Positions 44,569-55,048 of a DNA stretch of 60,868 nt are shown here, in pieces. The stretch's first letter is position 1. Each line of letters opens with the position of its first letter. The DNA is from Marisediminicola senii. Lineage in GTDB: Bacteria; Actinomycetota; Actinomycetes; Actinomycetales; Microbacteriaceae. Both the position numbers and the translations under genes were made by a program. The DNA lies in NCBI RefSeq assembly GCF_011057645.1, contig NZ_JAALGE010000011.1, positions 1 to 60,868 of the forward strand. Direction: 5' to 3'. The notes beneath the pieces were generated by a model. The model did no database searches. It saw only the letters and a list, made by a program, of their open reading frames with translations, and was not told the origin of the DNA.

Positions 44569-45672
44569 TTACCGGCCCAGCTTGGGCGCGAAGATTCGGG
44601 CAATGAGTCGGGCGATGAGGTTGAGGAGCATCACGATGATGATCAGGGTGAGGGCACCGGCCCACGCCCGGTCGAGCGAGGCCTGGGCTTCGATTCCTTG
44701 GCTCACGTACGACGAATAGACGAAGACCGGCAGGCTCTGCATGCGGCCGTCGAACAGGTCGTAGTTCATGTTGTTGGTGAAGCCCGCCGCCACCAGAAGC
44801 GGGGCGGTCTCGCCGATAACGCGGGCGATGGCGAGCATGACCCCGGTCGTGATGCCGGCGATCGAGGTAGGGATGACCACCTTGAGGATGGTCAGCCAGC
44901 GCGGCACGCCCAGGGCGAATGCGGCCTCCCGCAGCTCGTTGGGCACGAGGCGCAGCATCTCTTCGGAGGAACGGACGACGACGGGGATCATGAGCACGGA
45001 GAGTGCGACGGCACCGGCGATGCCGAGCTTGACACCAGGTCCGAAGATCAACGCGAAGACCGCGTAGGCGAACAGGCCAGCGACGATCGAGGGGATTCCG
45101 GTCATGACGTCGACGAAGAAGGTGATGGCCTGGGCGAGCCTGCCTCGGCCGTACTCGACGAGGTAGATCGAGGCGAGCAGCCCGATGGGCACCGAGATCA
45201 GGGTGGCCGCGCCGGTCATCAGCACCGTGCCGATGACGGCGTGCAGGGCGCCTCCACCTTCGCCGACGACGTTGCGCATCGAGTAGGTGAGGAATTGGAT
45301 GTCGAAGCGCGCCGACCCGTTGGTGACGACGGTGAACGCGACCGAGATGAGCGGGAGCAGTGCAATGACGAACGCCGTGACCACGAGCGTGGTCACCAGG
45401 CGGTCCACCGCGCGGCGCGACCCCTCTACGAGCCTCGATGCGATGTAGAGGGACACGCCGTAGATCACCAGGGTGAGCAGGACTGCACCGGAGATGTTGA
45501 ATTCCTCCGTCACGCCCCCAACCTGGAGGAGGACGAATACGACTGCTGACACCACGGCGGAACCGCCGAGGATGAGCCACGGCATCCCATCGCCGAGTCG
45601 CCCTGACGAGTAGGAGTTCGCAATGGGACGGTCGAGGGAGCCGGCCTTGGTCACCGTCGGGATCTGTGTCAT
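44569..45672 (-). CDS. pstA: Phosphate ABC transporter permease PstA
   Basis: A 367-residue permease. The N-terminal ~90 residues add two hydrophobic segments ([20 protein letters not shown]) not found in short PstA proteins but common in Actinobacteria; the core has six helices and the EAA loop [34 protein letters not shown] and IGETAPLL are characteristic. The start overlaps the pstC stop by one base. Confidence 0.95.
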   Translation of the reverse strand: MTQIPTVTKAGSLDRPIANSYSSGRLGDGMPWLILGGSAVVSAVVFVLLQVGGVTEEFNISGAVLLTLVIYGVSLYIASRLVEGSRRAVDRLVTTLVVTAFVIALLPLISVAFTVVTNGSARFDIQFLTYSMRNVVGEGGGALHAVIGTVLMTGAATLISVPIGLLASIYLVEYGRGRLAQAITFFVDVMTGIPSIVAGLFAYAVFALIFGPGVKLGIAGAVALSVLMIPVVVRSSEEMLRLVPNELREAAFALGVPRWLTILKVVIPTSIAGITTGVMLAIARVIGETAPLLVAAGFTNNMNYDLFDGRMQSLPVFVYSSYVSQGIEAQASLDRAWAGALTLIIIVMLLNLIARLIARIFAPKLGR

Positions 45673-46628
45673 TAGTTTGCTCCTGAGAAAGCGCTCCGAC
45701 GGCTCACGATGTAGCGAGCCAGGGAGTTGACGATGAGGGTGATGGCGAAGAGGATCAGGCCGGTCGCGATGAGTACGTCGACGTTGACCCCGTAGGCTTC
45801 GGCGAAGCTCAGGGCGATGTTCGCGGCGATGGTGCCCGGGTTCTGCGAGGTGAGCAGGTCGAAGGTGACGGTGCCCGCCGCGGAGAGTACGACCGCGACG
45901 GCGATCGTCTCACCGAGCGCGCGACCGAGGCCGAGCATGGCCGCGGAGATGATGCCGGGGCGACCGAAGGGCAGCACCGCGATGCGGATCATCTCCCAGC
46001 GGGTGGCGCCGAGGGCCAAAGCGGCTTCTTCGTGCAGCACGGGCGTCTGGAGGAACACCTCGCGGGAGAGGGCGGTGATGATGGGCAGCACCATGACGGC
46101 CAGCACGACGGCGGCGGTGAGGATGGTGCGGCCAGTTCCGGAAACCGGGCCCGAGAACAGGGGGAACCAGCCGAAGTTATCGACGAGCCATGCGTAGAAC
46201 GGCTGAACAGCAGGAGCGAGCACTGTGGCGCCCCAGAGGCCGAAGACGATCGACGGCACGGCGGCGAGCAGGTCGATGATGTAGCCCAGTCCCTGGGCGA
46301 GTCGACGCGGCGCGTAGTGCGAGATGAAGAGCGCGATGCCGATAGCGAGGGGCACGGCGAACAGGAGCGCGAGGAACGATGCCCAGAGGGTGCCGAAGAC
46401 CAGGGGGCCGACGTATGACCAGAATGACTGGCCCTGGAGGATCTGGATGTCCTCGTTGGGTGTCGTGAAGACTCCGGCGCTCTGGATGATGAGGAAGGCG
46501 GCGACTGCGGCGAGGATCGCGAGGATGAGCGACCCTGCGGTGACGGCACTTCCGGCGAAGATGCGGTCGCCCGGCCGCTGCTTGGCTTTGATTCTGGCCG
46601 GAGCTTTCGTGCTCCCGGAAGTGCTCAT
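45672..46628 (-). CDS. pstC: Phosphate ABC transporter permease PstC
   Basis: A 318-residue permease, six membrane helices, with [12 protein letters not shown], the loop [29 protein letters not shown] and [12 protein letters not shown], all typical. It pairs with PstA to form the membrane channel. The gap of 120 bases to pstS contains a strong hairpin that probably keeps pstS expression higher than that of the membrane genes. Confidence 0.95.
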   Translation of the reverse strand: MSTSGSTKAPARIKAKQRPGDRIFAGSAVTAGSLILAILAAVAAFLIIQSAGVFTTPNEDIQILQGQSFWSYVGPLVFGTLWASFLALLFAVPLAIGIALFISHYAPRRLAQGLGYIIDLLAAVPSIVFGLWGATVLAPAVQPFYAWLVDNFGWFPLFSGPVSGTGRTILTAAVVLAVMVLPIITALSREVFLQTPVLHEEAALALGATRWEMIRIAVLPFGRPGIISAAMLGLGRALGETIAVAVVLSAAGTVTFDLLTSQNPGTIAANIALSFAEAYGVNVDVLIATGLILFAITLIVNSLARYIVSRRSAFSGAN

Positions 46629-46690
46629 GTCGGCTGGGGTCCCTCGGGTAATGGTGTCACGGAGGTCGAGCGTGGTGCCCCTATGGGGCT

Positions 46691-46741
46691 GGGCCTACCC
46701 GGCGGAGGTGGAGGGATGTCCACGATCCGCCGGGCAGGCCC
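46691..46741 (-). terminator. Hairpin between pstS and pstC
   Basis: GGGCCTACCCGGCGGA (46691-46706) pairs with TCCGCCGGGCAGGCCC (46726-46741) with one mismatch; it begins eight bases after the pstS stop codon. No T-run. Likely attenuates readthrough and protects the pstS 3' end. Confidence 0.75.
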
Positions 46742-46748
46742 GGGGGTG

Positions 46749-47843
46749 TTACTGGATGCTCTCTACTGCAGCGGATGCCCGCTCGAAGAGGGTCTCAGAG
46801 ATCGGCGCGATACCAGCGGCTTCTTCTGCCACTGCCTGGCCCTCGTCACTGATGATGTAGCCCAGGTATGCCTTGGTCAGCTCAGCGGCCTCGGCCTCGT
46901 TGTACTCCTCGCAGGCGATGAGGTAGCTGATGAGCACGATCGGGTAGACGCCCGACTCGGTCGACGTGCGGTCGAGTTCGATCGCGAGGTCGTTCTCTCC
47001 GCGGCCCTCGGAGAACGGCGATGCGTCCACGATGGCGGCAGCTGCTTCGGCCGAGTACTCGACGAACTCGTCGCCCACTCCGACTGCGACGGTGCCGAGG
47101 TCTCCGGCCTGCGAAGCGTCGGCGTAGCCGATGGTTCCGGTTCCGTTGGTCACGGTGTCGACGACGCCCGTGGTCTGGTTGGCGGCTTCTCCGCCGTACG
47201 GCCAGTCTCCGCTGACTTCGGCGTCCCACACGTCGGGTGCGGTGGCGCTGAGGTACTCGGCGAAGTTCTCGGTGGTGCCCGACTCGTCTGCACGGTGCAC
47301 GGCGGTGATCGGGGTGTCGGGAAGCTCGACGCCCTCGTTGGTCGCGGCGATGGCCGGGTCGTTCCAGGTGGTGATGTCGCCCGTGAAGATGCCGGCGATG
47401 GTGGCCGGGTCCATGTTGAGCGAGTCGACGCCCTCGAGGTTGAAGATGACCGCGATAGGGGAGATGTAGGCGGGGATCTCGATGATGCCGGTGTCGGGCA
47501 CGCAGGAGCCGAACTCGCCTGCCTCGATCTCTTCGAGGTCGAACGCAGCATCGGAGCCCGCGAACGAGCTGCCGCCCGCAATAAAGGTGTCGCGGCCCGC
47601 ACCGGAACCGGAGGGGTCGTACTCCACCGTGGTGTCGGGGTTCAGTTCCTGGAAGCCGGCAGTCCATGCCTGCTGGCCGGCCGCCTGCGACGACGCGCCA
47701 GCGCCGACCAGGGTGCCGGACAGGGTCGAGTCGCTCTCTGAACCGCCACCGGCGGTGTCTGCCTCGTTTGCGGCGCAGGACGACAAGAACAGTGCGCCGG
47801 CAACGGCGATGACGGCCGCTCGGCTGAGACGTGTGGAATTCAC
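46749..47843 (-). CDS. pstS: Phosphate-binding lipoprotein PstS
   Basis: A 364-residue extracellular phosphate receptor: signal peptide with lipobox LSSC (Cys about residue 23), Gly/Ser-rich linker, then the binding fold: GAGASSQAAGQQAW, YDPSGSGAGRDTFIAGGSSFAGSD (phosphate-contacting Ser/Arg loop), and HRADESGTTENFAEYL. Delivers phosphate to PstCAB. A PHO box and two 21-bp repeats lie in its leader. Confidence 0.95.
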   Translation of the reverse strand: MNSTRLSRAAVIAVAGALFLSSCAANEADTAGGGSESDSTLSGTLVGAGASSQAAGQQAWTAGFQELNPDTTVEYDPSGSGAGRDTFIAGGSSFAGSDAAFDLEEIEAGEFGSCVPDTGIIEIPAYISPIAVIFNLEGVDSLNMDPATIAGIFTGDITTWNDPAIAATNEGVELPDTPITAVHRADESGTTENFAEYLSATAPDVWDAEVSGDWPYGGEAANQTTGVVDTVTNGTGTIGYADASQAGDLGTVAVGVGDEFVEYSAEAAAAIVDASPFSEGRGENDLAIELDRTSTESGVYPIVLISYLIACEEYNEAEAAELTKAYLGYIISDEGQAVAEEAAGIAPISETLFERASAAVESIQ

Positions 47844-47851
47844 GTTTTTCC

Positions 47852-47893
47852 CTTCGGAATGATGTGTGCAGTCTTCGGAATGACGAATGCAAT
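47852..47893. repeat. 21-bp tandem repeat in the pstS leader
   Basis: CTTCGGAATGA occurs at 47852-47862 and 47873-47883; both 21-base units also share a TGCA core (GTGTGCAGT / GAATGCAAT). It lies 8-50 bases upstream of the pstS start, so within the 5' leader, and could bind a regulator or affect translation. Confidence 0.6.
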
Positions 47894-47951
47894 GCGGGCC
47901 GGTGCTGACCCTCAGCAGACGTTAGTCATGCCGAGAGACCACGTTCGACCG

Positions 47952-47973
47952 CTCCGGTGAACGGGAGGTTAAC
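47952..47973 (-). promoter_or_regulatory. PHO box upstream of pstSCAB
   Basis: In the direction of pstS two adjacent 11-base units read GTTAACCTCCC and GTTCACCGGAG, matching the actinobacterial PhoP/RegX3 direct repeat (GTTCACC with 11-bp period). Located about 110-130 bases upstream of the pstS start. A response regulator of this type is encoded at 60.1 kb. Confidence 0.75.
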
Positions 47974-48002
47974 GAGCAACCAACAGTCCCCCAAATGGAG
48001 GA

Positions 48003-48953
48003 CTAGCCCACGGGTGACGCGTGTGTTTCGACGGCGACGAACGACCGGTCATCGCTGGCGATGTGCACGACCGAGAAGGCGCCGATGGCCAGCATGCCCG
48101 CGCGGTGCACGGTGTACTCCCCGGTCGACCCGCTGAGCCGGGCGACCTCGTCGAGGATGTCTGGCAGCACCGGCCCATGGCTGCACAGAACGGTGGTGAG
48201 GCCTTTCTCCATGCGCTTCTTCACGATCTTCCCCACGCGGGCGGTGCCCTCCTCGTGGGCGTCCTGGCTGATGCCCGACGTCGCCTTGATGTCGAGGCCG
48301 GTGACGGTCGCCACCGCCTCGATCGTCGACACGCACCGCGCGGCCGAGCTGCTGATCAGCTTGCGGGGCCGATAGGTGGCGATGGCACGCGCGGCGGTGC
48401 GCGCCTGGTCGAGCCCGATCGGCTGCAGCGGCCTGCTCGAATCCGACCCGCTCCAGTTGCCCGCGGGCACGGCCCGAGCGTGCCGAAGCGCGATGATCGC
48501 GAACGTGCGGAGATGCTTGGCCCTGGCGCGCTCGGCGAACCGGTCGAGAACCTCGCGGTCGCGTTCGTAGGTCAGTTTCGACCGCGCGGTGTCGATGGAC
48601 ACCCATTCTGTGCCGCTGATCTCGGCCGTGGGGGTGAACGAGCGGGCAGCCAGCATCCGTTCGTCCACTTCGGCGGTCCAGTAGTGCACCACCTTGTCGC
48701 GACCCCCGGGGAGGGGATACGACGAGACTCCGAGGGGCGCGCCGAGCACGACCCTGAACCCGGTCTCTTCGAGCGTCTCCCGCACCGCGGCCTGCTGCAG
48801 GCTCTCATCTGGCTCGGTCTTGCCCTTGGGCAGCGAGATGTCGGAGCGCGAATCCCGGCGCACGAGCAGCACGCGGATCTTGCCGTGCTGCTCCCGCCAG
48901 CAGACGACCCCCGCCGCGGTGACCGTGGGCTGGGCCTGGGTGGGTACGGTCAC
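48003..48953 (-). CDS. Nudix hydrolase fused to histidine phosphatase (MutT1-like)
   Basis: 316 residues. N-terminal Nudix domain with the box [23 protein letters not shown]-terminal histidine-phosphatase-like half with RHA ([11 protein letters not shown]) in place of RHG and a second active His in [10 protein letters not shown]. This resembles mycobacterial MutT1, which hydrolyses 8-oxo-GTP/dGTP and diadenosine polyphosphates. The start overlaps the ppk1 stop by 4 bp, linking nucleotide sanitation to polyphosphate metabolism. Confidence 0.88.
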   Translation of the reverse strand: MTVPTQAQPTVTAAGVVCWREQHGKIRVLLVRRDSRSDISLPKGKTEPDESLQQAAVRETLEETGFRVVLGAPLGVSSYPLPGGRDKVVHYWTAEVDERMLAARSFTPTAEISGTEWVSIDTARSKLTYERDREVLDRFAERARAKHLRTFAIIALRHARAVPAGNWSGSDSSRPLQPIGLDQARTAARAIATYRPRKLISSSAARCVSTIEAVATVTGLDIKATSGISQDAHEEGTARVGKIVKKRMEKGLTTVLCSHGPVLPDILDEVARLSGSTGEYTVHRAGMLAIGAFSVVHIASDDRSFVAVETHASPVG

Positions 48954-51133
48954 CGAAGTACGCCGCCGCGTCGGCGCTGCGAGATGCGCCGCATCATGAC
49001 GTTCTGCATGTCGCGAAGCGGGGTGTCATCGGCGCTGCGGTAGTGCCGTGTCCACGTGCCCTCGCCGTCGAGGATCCACGCTGCCGTGTCGTCCGACATC
49101 GCGAGCGTGAACAGGCTGTCGATCTCGCGGATGTGCTCGAGGCTGGTGAGGCGCACGAGGGCCTCGATGCGACGGTCGAGGTTGCGGTGCATCATGTCGG
49201 CGCTGCCGATGAACACCTGGGGGTCGCCGTCGTTGACGAACGAGAAGATGCGCGAGTGCTCGAGGTACCGGCCGAGGATCGAGCGCACCGTGATGGTCTC
49301 GCTCAGTCCCTCGACGCCCGGCTTGATGGCGCAGATTCCGCGGATCACGAGCTCGATCGGCACGCCGGCCTGGCTCGCCCGGTAGAGCGCGTCGATGATC
49401 GCTTCGTCGACGATCGAATTGAGCTTGATACGGATGCCGGACGGCTTGCCAGCGCGGGCATTCGCGGTCTCCGTGGCGATGCGCTTGATCAGTCCCTTGC
49501 GCAGGTGCAGCGGTGCGACCAGCAGCCGCTTGAACTTCTTCTCGATCGCGTAGCCGGAGAGCTCGTTGAAGAGGCGCGTCAGGTCTTTGCCGACTACGTC
49601 GTCCGCGGTCAGCAGCCCGAGGTCTTCGTAGATGCGCGATGTCTTGGGGTTGTAGTTGCCGGTTCCGATGTGGCTGTACGACCGGAGCGAACCGTCGTCT
49701 TCCTGCCGCACGACGAGCGCGAGCTTGCAGTGCGTCTTGAGCCCGACCATGCCGTAGACCACGTGCACGCCGGCCTTCTCCAGCTTGCGTGCCCAGTTGA
49801 TGTTCGCCGACTCGTCGAACCTGGCCTTGATCTCGACGAGCGCCAGCACGGCCTTGCCCGCTTCGGCGGCCCGGATGAGCGCCTCGACGATCGGGCTGTC
49901 ACCGGAGGTGCGGTACAGCGTCTGCTTGATCGCGAGCACGTTCGGGTCGACCGCGGCCTGCTCGACGAACGCCTGCACGCTGGTCGCGAACGACTGGTAC
50001 GGGTGGTGCAGCAGGATGTCCTGCTTGCGGATCGACCGGAAGATGTCCGGCGTGCCGTTGGGCTCGGTCGGCACCAGCTGCGGTGCGGTGGTCGGCACGT
50101 GCTTGCGGTACTTGAGCAGGGGCCGGTCGATGCGGGTGACGTCGAACAGACCGCCGAGGTCGAGCGGTGCGGGGAGGCGGTACACCTCCTGGTCGGTGAT
50201 GCCGAGTTCGCGCACCAGCAGGTCAAGCGTGACCGGATCCATGTCGTCGGTGATCTCGAGCCGGATCGGCGGGCCGAACCGGCGGCGCAGCAGTTCGCGC
50301 TCGAGGGTCTGGATGAGGTTCTCCGACTCGTCCTCGTCGAGCACGACGTCTTCGTTGCGGGTCACCCGGAACTCGTGGTGGTCGAGCACCTCCATGCCGG
50401 GGAACAGGTGGCCGAGGTGGTTCGAGATGAGGTCCTCGAGCGGGATGAACCGCAGCCGGCCGCTGCTGTCGTCGGGAAGCTGCACGAACCGGGGGAGCAC
50501 CGACGGCACCTTGAGGCGCGCGAACTCCTCCTTGCCCGACTTGGGGTGGCGGATGCGCACCGCGAGGTTCAGCGACAGCCCGGAGATATAGGGGAACGGG
50601 TGCGCGGGATCGACGGCGAGCGGCATGAGCACCGGAAAGATCTGCTTCGAGAAGATCTCCTCGAGGCCGATGCGGTCCTGCGGCCCGAGGTCCGACCAGG
50701 TCTCGATGTGGATGCCCGCGTCGTCGAGCGCGGGCTTGACCAACTCGGTGAACGCGGCGGCGTGGCGCGACTGCAGCTCGTGCGCGCGACCCTCGATGTC
50801 GGCGAGCACCGAGGTGGCCGACCGGCCGACGTTGGTCGGCACGGCGAGGCCGGTCATGATGCGGCGCTTGAGTCCCGCGATGCGCACCATGAAGAATTCG
50901 TCGAGGTTGCTGGCGAAGATCGCGAGGAAGTTCGCGCGCTCCAGCAGGGGCACGTCGGGGTCTTCGGCGAGCTCGAGCACCCGGGTGTTGAACGCGAGCC
51001 AGCTCAGTTCCCGGTCGAGGTACCGGTCCGCGGGGAGGGTCTCGTCATCGACCCAGCTCGAGTCGTCGTCGTAGTCGTCATCGAGAAAATCGGCGCCGAC
51101 GGCGGCATCTCCGAGATAGGTGTCGCTGTCCAT
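48950..51133 (-). CDS. ppk1: Polyphosphate kinase 1
   Basis: Reversibly transfers the gamma phosphate of ATP to polyphosphate. The 727-residue protein opens with [26 protein letters not shown], contains the autophosphorylated His in [15 protein letters not shown] and the second essential His in [25 protein letters not shown] 51133 with a GGTCGG stretch upstream. Downstream partner is the MutT1-like gene. Fits the phosphate theme of the segment. Confidence 0.96.
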   Translation of the reverse strand: MDSDTYLGDAAVGADFLDDDYDDDSSWVDDETLPADRYLDRELSWLAFNTRVLELAEDPDVPLLERANFLAIFASNLDEFFMVRIAGLKRRIMTGLAVPTNVGRSATSVLADIEGRAHELQSRHAAAFTELVKPALDDAGIHIETWSDLGPQDRIGLEEIFSKQIFPVLMPLAVDPAHPFPYISGLSLNLAVRIRHPKSGKEEFARLKVPSVLPRFVQLPDDSSGRLRFIPLEDLISNHLGHLFPGMEVLDHHEFRVTRNEDVVLDEDESENLIQTLERELLRRRFGPPIRLEITDDMDPVTLDLLVRELGITDQEVYRLPAPLDLGGLFDVTRIDRPLLKYRKHVPTTAPQLVPTEPNGTPDIFRSIRKQDILLHHPYQSFATSVQAFVEQAAVDPNVLAIKQTLYRTSGDSPIVEALIRAAEAGKAVLALVEIKARFDESANINWARKLEKAGVHVVYGMVGLKTHCKLALVVRQEDDGSLRSYSHIGTGNYNPKTSRIYEDLGLLTADDVVGKDLTRLFNELSGYAIEKKFKRLLVAPLHLRKGLIKRIATETANARAGKPSGIRIKLNSIVDEAIIDALYRASQAGVPIELVIRGICAIKPGVEGLSETITVRSILGRYLEHSRIFSFVNDGDPQVFIGSADMMHRNLDRRIEALVRLTSLEHIREIDSLFTLAMSDDTAAWILDGEGTWTRHYRSADDTPLRDMQNVMMRRISQRRRGGVLR

Positions 51134-51199
51134 CCGACCATCATCGCACCACGCCGCCCCCGCCCGTCCACGTCGTGGGTGAACCCCGCGTGAATGGCG

Positions 51200-52126
51200 T
51201 CAGCGCCGCGTCGAGCGGTACTGGATATCCACCGCGAAGTCGGTGAAGCCCACCGACCGGTACAACCGCAGCGCCGCCGTATTGTCGCCTTCGACATACA
51301 GGGCGAGGTCATGGATGCCGCGGCTCGCGAACCTCGCGAGACCCGCGTTCACCAGCATCCGGCCCAGTCCCGACCCCTGCGCGCCGGGGGCGACCCCGAC
51401 CGCGTAGAACTCGCCGACGTCACCCTCGATCTTCAGCCAGCAGAACCCGGTCAGCGCCCCACCGGCGTCGTGGCTGAGCAGAAAGTCGTCGGCGTCGAAC
51501 CACTCCTCCGCCATGCGCGCGTCGAGGTCGGCCTGCGTCATCGCGCCCTGCTCGGGGTGGTCGGCGAACGCGACCGCGTTGACGGCGAGCCAGGCGGCGT
51601 CGTCGACCCCGGGTCGGAAGGGGCGAACGTCGACTGTCGAAGAGGAGGCATAGGGCAGGTCGCCGTCGTCGAGCGTCAGGTGCAGCTGCAGCAGCTCGCG
51701 GATCGGATCGAGCCCGAAGCGCGCGGCGAGTGCGCGCGCGTCGGGGTGGTCGCCGTGCGCCCAGACGAGCAGGTCGCCGTCGCCCAGCTCGAGCAACTGA
51801 GAGAGGATCGCGGAACCGATGCCGCGGTGGCGGGCTCCGGGCGCGACGACGAACTCCGCTTCGCGCGGCGTGCCGGTCGCGGTCAGGGCCGCGATGCCGG
51901 TGACGGCCCCGTCGCCATCGCGGGTGGCGATCGCCGTTCGCGCGCCGCTGCGCAGGTCGACGATGGTCTGGTCGGAGAACGGGGGAGCGCCGTCGGCTGC
52001 CGTCGCCTCGCGCCGCACCCGGGTGAGCTCGCGCTCGTCGTCTCCGATGGTCAGGTCGAGCGGGTGGACATCGAGGGGAGCGGGGTGCCCGCCCGACTCG
52101 CCATCAGGACCGGACGGACTGGGCAC
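51200..52126 (-). CDS. mshD: Mycothiol synthase
   Basis: Acetylates Cys-GlcN-Ins with acetyl-CoA to make mycothiol, the actinobacterial thiol buffer. The 308-residue protein has two tandem GNAT domains: the first with [17 protein letters not shown], the second with [20 protein letters not shown] and the ending [20 protein letters not shown]. It overlaps the glnR stop region by 23 bp, a common glnR-mshD pairing in Actinobacteria. Confidence 0.93.
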   Translation of the reverse strand: MPSPSGPDGESGGHPAPLDVHPLDLTIGDDERELTRVRREATAADGAPPFSDQTIVDLRSGARTAIATRDGDGAVTGIAALTATGTPREAEFVVAPGARHRGIGSAILSQLLELGDGDLLVWAHGDHPDARALAARFGLDPIRELLQLHLTLDDGDLPYASSSTVDVRPFRPGVDDAAWLAVNAVAFADHPEQGAMTQADLDARMAEEWFDADDFLLSHDAGGALTGFCWLKIEGDVGEFYAVGVAPGAQGSGLGRMLVNAGLARFASRGIHDLALYVEGDNTAALRLYRSVGFTDFAVDIQYRSTRR

Positions 52127-52796
52127 GGTTCTCGTTTTCGTCGTCGTGCAGGTTGAACCGGTAGCCGACGTTGCGCACCGTGCCGATGAGCGACTCGAGG
52201 TCGCCGAGCTTCGCGCGCAGGCGCCGCACGTGCACGTCGACGGTGCGGGTGCCGCCGAAGTAGTCGTAGCCCCACACCTCGCTCAGCAGCTGCTCGCGGG
52301 TGAACACCCGTGACGGGTGCGTGGCGAGGAACCTCAGCAGCTCGAATTCCTTGAAGGTGAGGTCGAGCGGGCGACCGTGCACCTTGGCCGAGTAGCTGGC
52401 CTCGTCGATGACGACACCCGAGGCGTGGATCTTGTTGCTGAGGTGATCCTGCGACTGGCGCCCGATCACGAGGCGGATGCGGGCATCCACCTCTCCCGGT
52501 CCTGCATTCTCGAGGATGACGTCGTCGATTCCCCAGTCGGCGTTGACCGCGGCGAGCCCACCCTCGGCGAGCACGAGCAGGAGGGGGACGTTGATGCCGG
52601 TGGTCTTGAGGATCTTGCACAGTGACCGCGCATTGGCGAGGTCCTGGCGGGCGTCGACGATGAGGAGGTCGCAGCTCGGGGCGTTGATCAGCTGGGCGGG
52701 TTCCGCCGGGATCTGCCGCATCTGATGGTTGAGCAGTCCGAGCGCAGGAAGCACGTCACTGTTGACCGTCGGGGTCAGTATCAACAGCTGGGCCAC
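52104..52796 (-). CDS. glnR: GlnR-type orphan OmpR-family nitrogen regulator
   Basis: A 230-residue response-regulator-like protein. The receiver opens [19 protein letters not shown] and lacks the acidic pair of true receivers, though D48 remains; [17 protein letters not shown] is a GlnR signature. The winged helix has [50 protein letters not shown]. Family knowledge: GlnR senses nitrogen status without a kinase and activates nitrogen uptake genes at gTnAc-n6-GaAAc repeats. Such an array precedes the starvation operon at 31.2 kb. Confidence 0.9.
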   Translation of the reverse strand: MAQLLILTPTVNSDVLPALGLLNHQMRQIPAEPAQLINAPSCDLLIVDARQDLANARSLCKILKTTGINVPLLLVLAEGGLAAVNADWGIDDVILENAGPGEVDARIRLVIGRQSQDHLSNKIHASGVVIDEASYSAKVHGRPLDLTFKEFELLRFLATHPSRVFTREQLLSEVWGYDYFGGTRTVDVHVRRLRAKLGDLESLIGTVRNVGYRFNLHDDENENRAQSVRS

Positions 52797-52896
52797 TAGT
52801 CCTCCTGGTGCGCCGACAGAGACGCCGAAGTGTGCAGTCTATAAGCCCCGCAGCGACGACATCGCGGGCCGCGGTGCGTGGGGCACAATTGACACC

Positions 52897-53160
52897 ATGT
52901 CGTCGCAACTCACCACCGTCGTTCCGGTATGGATCTGCGCCGCCGTCGCCGCAGTGCTGGTGGGAGTCTTCGCCGAGGCCCCCGACCACTTCGGCTGGCT
53001 CGCCATCTCGATGGCCGCGATCGTCATCGTCACGTTCTGCGCGCAGCTGGCCTTCGTGCAGAAAGACGGCTTTGTCGTGCGCGTCATGCTGTCGCTCAGC
53101 GGTGCGGTAGCAATTCTCATGATCGCCACCGTGGTGTTGGGGCTGGCCGCGCTGGCGTGA
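52897..53160 (+). CDS. Small membrane protein, three predicted helices
   Basis: 87 residues with three hydrophobic segments (VWICAAVAAVLVGVFAEAP, WLAISMAAIVIVTFCAQLAF, VMLSLSGAVAILMIATVVLG). Similar unknown proteins occur in other Microbacteriaceae next to glnR/mshD regions. CACAAT ends seven bases before ATG 52897 (possible leaderless start). Function unknown. Confidence 0.7.
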   Translation: MSSQLTTVVPVWICAAVAAVLVGVFAEAPDHFGWLAISMAAIVIVTFCAQLAFVQKDGFVVRVMLSLSGAVAILMIATVVLGLAALA

Positions 53161-53175
53161 GGCTAGAATTACACA

Positions 53176-53286
53176 ATGCTGCTCGCCCTCGAACTCTTCT
53201 TCGTCGGACTCCTCGTTCTGGCCACTCTCGCCATCGGGTACATCTCCGTCGTTGTCGTCTACAACCTCTTCCGGGGCCAGAGCTGA
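53176..53286 (+). CDS. 36-residue single-helix membrane peptide
   Basis: The peptide starts MLLALELFFVGLLVLATLAI, spans one membrane helix and ends YNLFRGQS. TAGAAT (53164-53169) lies six bases before the ATG, the layout seen at other leaderless genes, which is the main support for translation. Function unknown; possibly a small regulatory or complex-stabilising subunit. Confidence 0.55.
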   Translation: MLLALELFFVGLLVLATLAIGYISVVVVYNLFRGQS

Positions 53287-53359
53287 TCTCGACCATCGTT
53301 GGTCGCATCGGCGCTGGTTCGCGTGATGCTGTTTCCCTTTCGGTGATGGGGGTGTGTGG

Positions 53360-53962
53360 ATGATTGAGCTCGACTCGGCCGATCTGCCGTCCGAACTCGT
53401 TCCACTGTCGTGGTTGCTCGGTGTCTGGGAGGGCACGGGCGTCGTCAACTACGACGTCGGCGACGATGACGTGCGCAACCACGAGTTCGGCCATCGCATG
53501 AGCTTCAGCCACGACGGCCTCCCGCACCTCAACTACACCTCTTATACGTGGCTGCTCGACGACGCGCTCACGCCCCTCGCCACCGAGACCGGGTACTGGC
53601 GACTCAGCCGCCCGGCGACCGATGGCGACCCGGGGCCGGGTCTGCTCCCGGGCATCGGCGCCCAGCCGTTCACGACGACCGATTCGGTGGAGGCGCTGCG
53701 CAATGCTGCAGGCGGCTTCGACATCGAGGCCTCGATCGTGCACCCCGGCGGGGTCAGCGAGCTCTACGTCGGACAGGTGAAGGGGCCGCGCATCGACCTC
53801 GCCACCGACGCCGTGCTGCGCTCCGTCAACTCCAAGCAGCACGCGGCATCGACCCGGCTATACGGGCTCGTCGAGAAGCACCTCCTGTGGGCGTGGGACA
53901 TCGCCGCGCTCGGCAACGAACTCCGCACCCACGCATCCGGAAGGCTCGCCCGTGTCGAGTGA
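53360..53962 (+). CDS. Nitrobindin-like (FABP/DUF1794) heme-binding protein
   Basis: A 200-residue beta-barrel protein with the nitrobindin start motif LLGVWEGTG (GxWxGxG) and a C-terminal region with a likely heme-ligand His (RLYGLVEKHLLWAWD). Family members bind ferric heme and isomerise peroxynitrite or bind NO. ATG 53360 follows GGGGGTG. It overlaps the YgfZ-like gene by 11 bp, so both are co-translated. Confidence 0.85.
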   Translation: MIELDSADLPSELVPLSWLLGVWEGTGVVNYDVGDDDVRNHEFGHRMSFSHDGLPHLNYTSYTWLLDDALTPLATETGYWRLSRPATDGDPGPGLLPGIGAQPFTTTDSVEALRNAAGGFDIEASIVHPGGVSELYVGQVKGPRIDLATDAVLRSVNSKQHAASTRLYGLVEKHLLWAWDIAALGNELRTHASGRLARVE

Positions 53963-55043
53963 GTTCCTCGCGCTGCCCGGCGCCGTCGAAGGCACCGACA
54001 TCGATGCCGGCGTCGCCGCCCACTACGGCAACCCGTTCGTCGAACAGCGCTCGCTCGCGGCGGGGGAGGCCGTGGTCGACCTGTCGCACCACGCCGTACT
54101 CAGCATCAGCGGGCCCGACCGCCTCAGCTGGCTCGACTCGCTCACCAGCCAGTCGGTCAAGAACCTCGCGCCGGGTGAGTCCAGCGAGACGCTGCTGCTC
54201 GACCCGCAGGGCCGCCTCGAGTACGCGGTCAAGCTCATCGACGACGGCGAGACGGTCTGGCTGCTGCTCGAAGCGGCAGAGGCCGAACCCCTGCTCGCCT
54301 GGCTCACCCGCATGCGGTTCATGCTCCGCGTCGAGATCGCCGACCGCACCGCCGAATTCGCGACCATCGGGTCGCTCGGCGCACCCGATCTGCCGGTGGT
54401 CGCACCGGCCGGGGTTCCCCTGGCCTGGCGCGACCCGTGGGTGGCCGTCACCGCGGGTGGGCACCAGTACGCCGCGCAGGCCGGGCACCCCGCCGCGGGG
54501 TGGACCTGGAGCGAGTCGCTGGTGCCGCGCACCGCACTCGCGGAGGTCGCCGCCGCGCACCCCGTCGCGGGCATCCTCGCCGCCGAGGCGCTGCGGGTCG
54601 AGGCATGGCGTCCGCGCCTCGCCCTCGATGCCGACGAACGCACCATCCCGCACGAACTCGACTGGCTGCGCTCCGCCGTGCACCTCAACAAGGGCTGCTA
54701 CCGCGGCCAGGAGACCGTGGCCAAGGTGCACAACCTCGGCCACCCGCCGCGTCGCCTCGTCATGCTGCACCTCGACGGATCCGACGACGTGCTTCCCGAC
54801 CACGGCAGCGAGGTGCTGCTCGGCGACACGGTCGTCGGTCGCATCACCTCGGTCGCCCGGCACCACGAACTCGGCCCGATCGCGCTCGCCGTGGTCAAGC
54901 GCAGCGTCGACCCGTCGGCCCCGCTCATCGTCGCCGCGGGCGAGTCGCTGATCGCGGCGGCACAGGAAGTCATCGTGCCGACCGACGCCGGCGCGTCCGC
55001 GTCCGTTCCGCGCCTGCCGCGGCTCGGCGCCGTACAGCGGTAG
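53952..55043 (+). CDS. Folate-binding YgfZ/CAF17-like protein
   Basis: A 363-residue GcvT-fold protein with the diagnostic C-terminal NKGCYRGQETVAKVHN (KGCYxGQE) motif and N-terminal LSISGPDRLSWLDSLTSQ. It binds THF and helps assembly or repair of certain Fe-S enzymes. Probable client in this window: the radical SAM protein (inference). GTG 53952 lies inside the nitrobindin-like gene. Confidence 0.92.
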   Translation: MSSEFLALPGAVEGTDIDAGVAAHYGNPFVEQRSLAAGEAVVDLSHHAVLSISGPDRLSWLDSLTSQSVKNLAPGESSETLLLDPQGRLEYAVKLIDDGETVWLLLEAAEAEPLLAWLTRMRFMLRVEIADRTAEFATIGSLGAPDLPVVAPAGVPLAWRDPWVAVTAGGHQYAAQAGHPAAGWTWSESLVPRTALAEVAAAHPVAGILAAEALRVEAWRPRLALDADERTIPHELDWLRSAVHLNKGCYRGQETVAKVHNLGHPPRRLVMLHLDGSDDVLPDHGSEVLLGDTVVGRITSVARHHELGPIALAVVKRSVDPSAPLIVAAGESLIAAAQEVIVPTDAGASASVPRLPRLGAVQR

Positions 55044-55048
55044 CGGGC

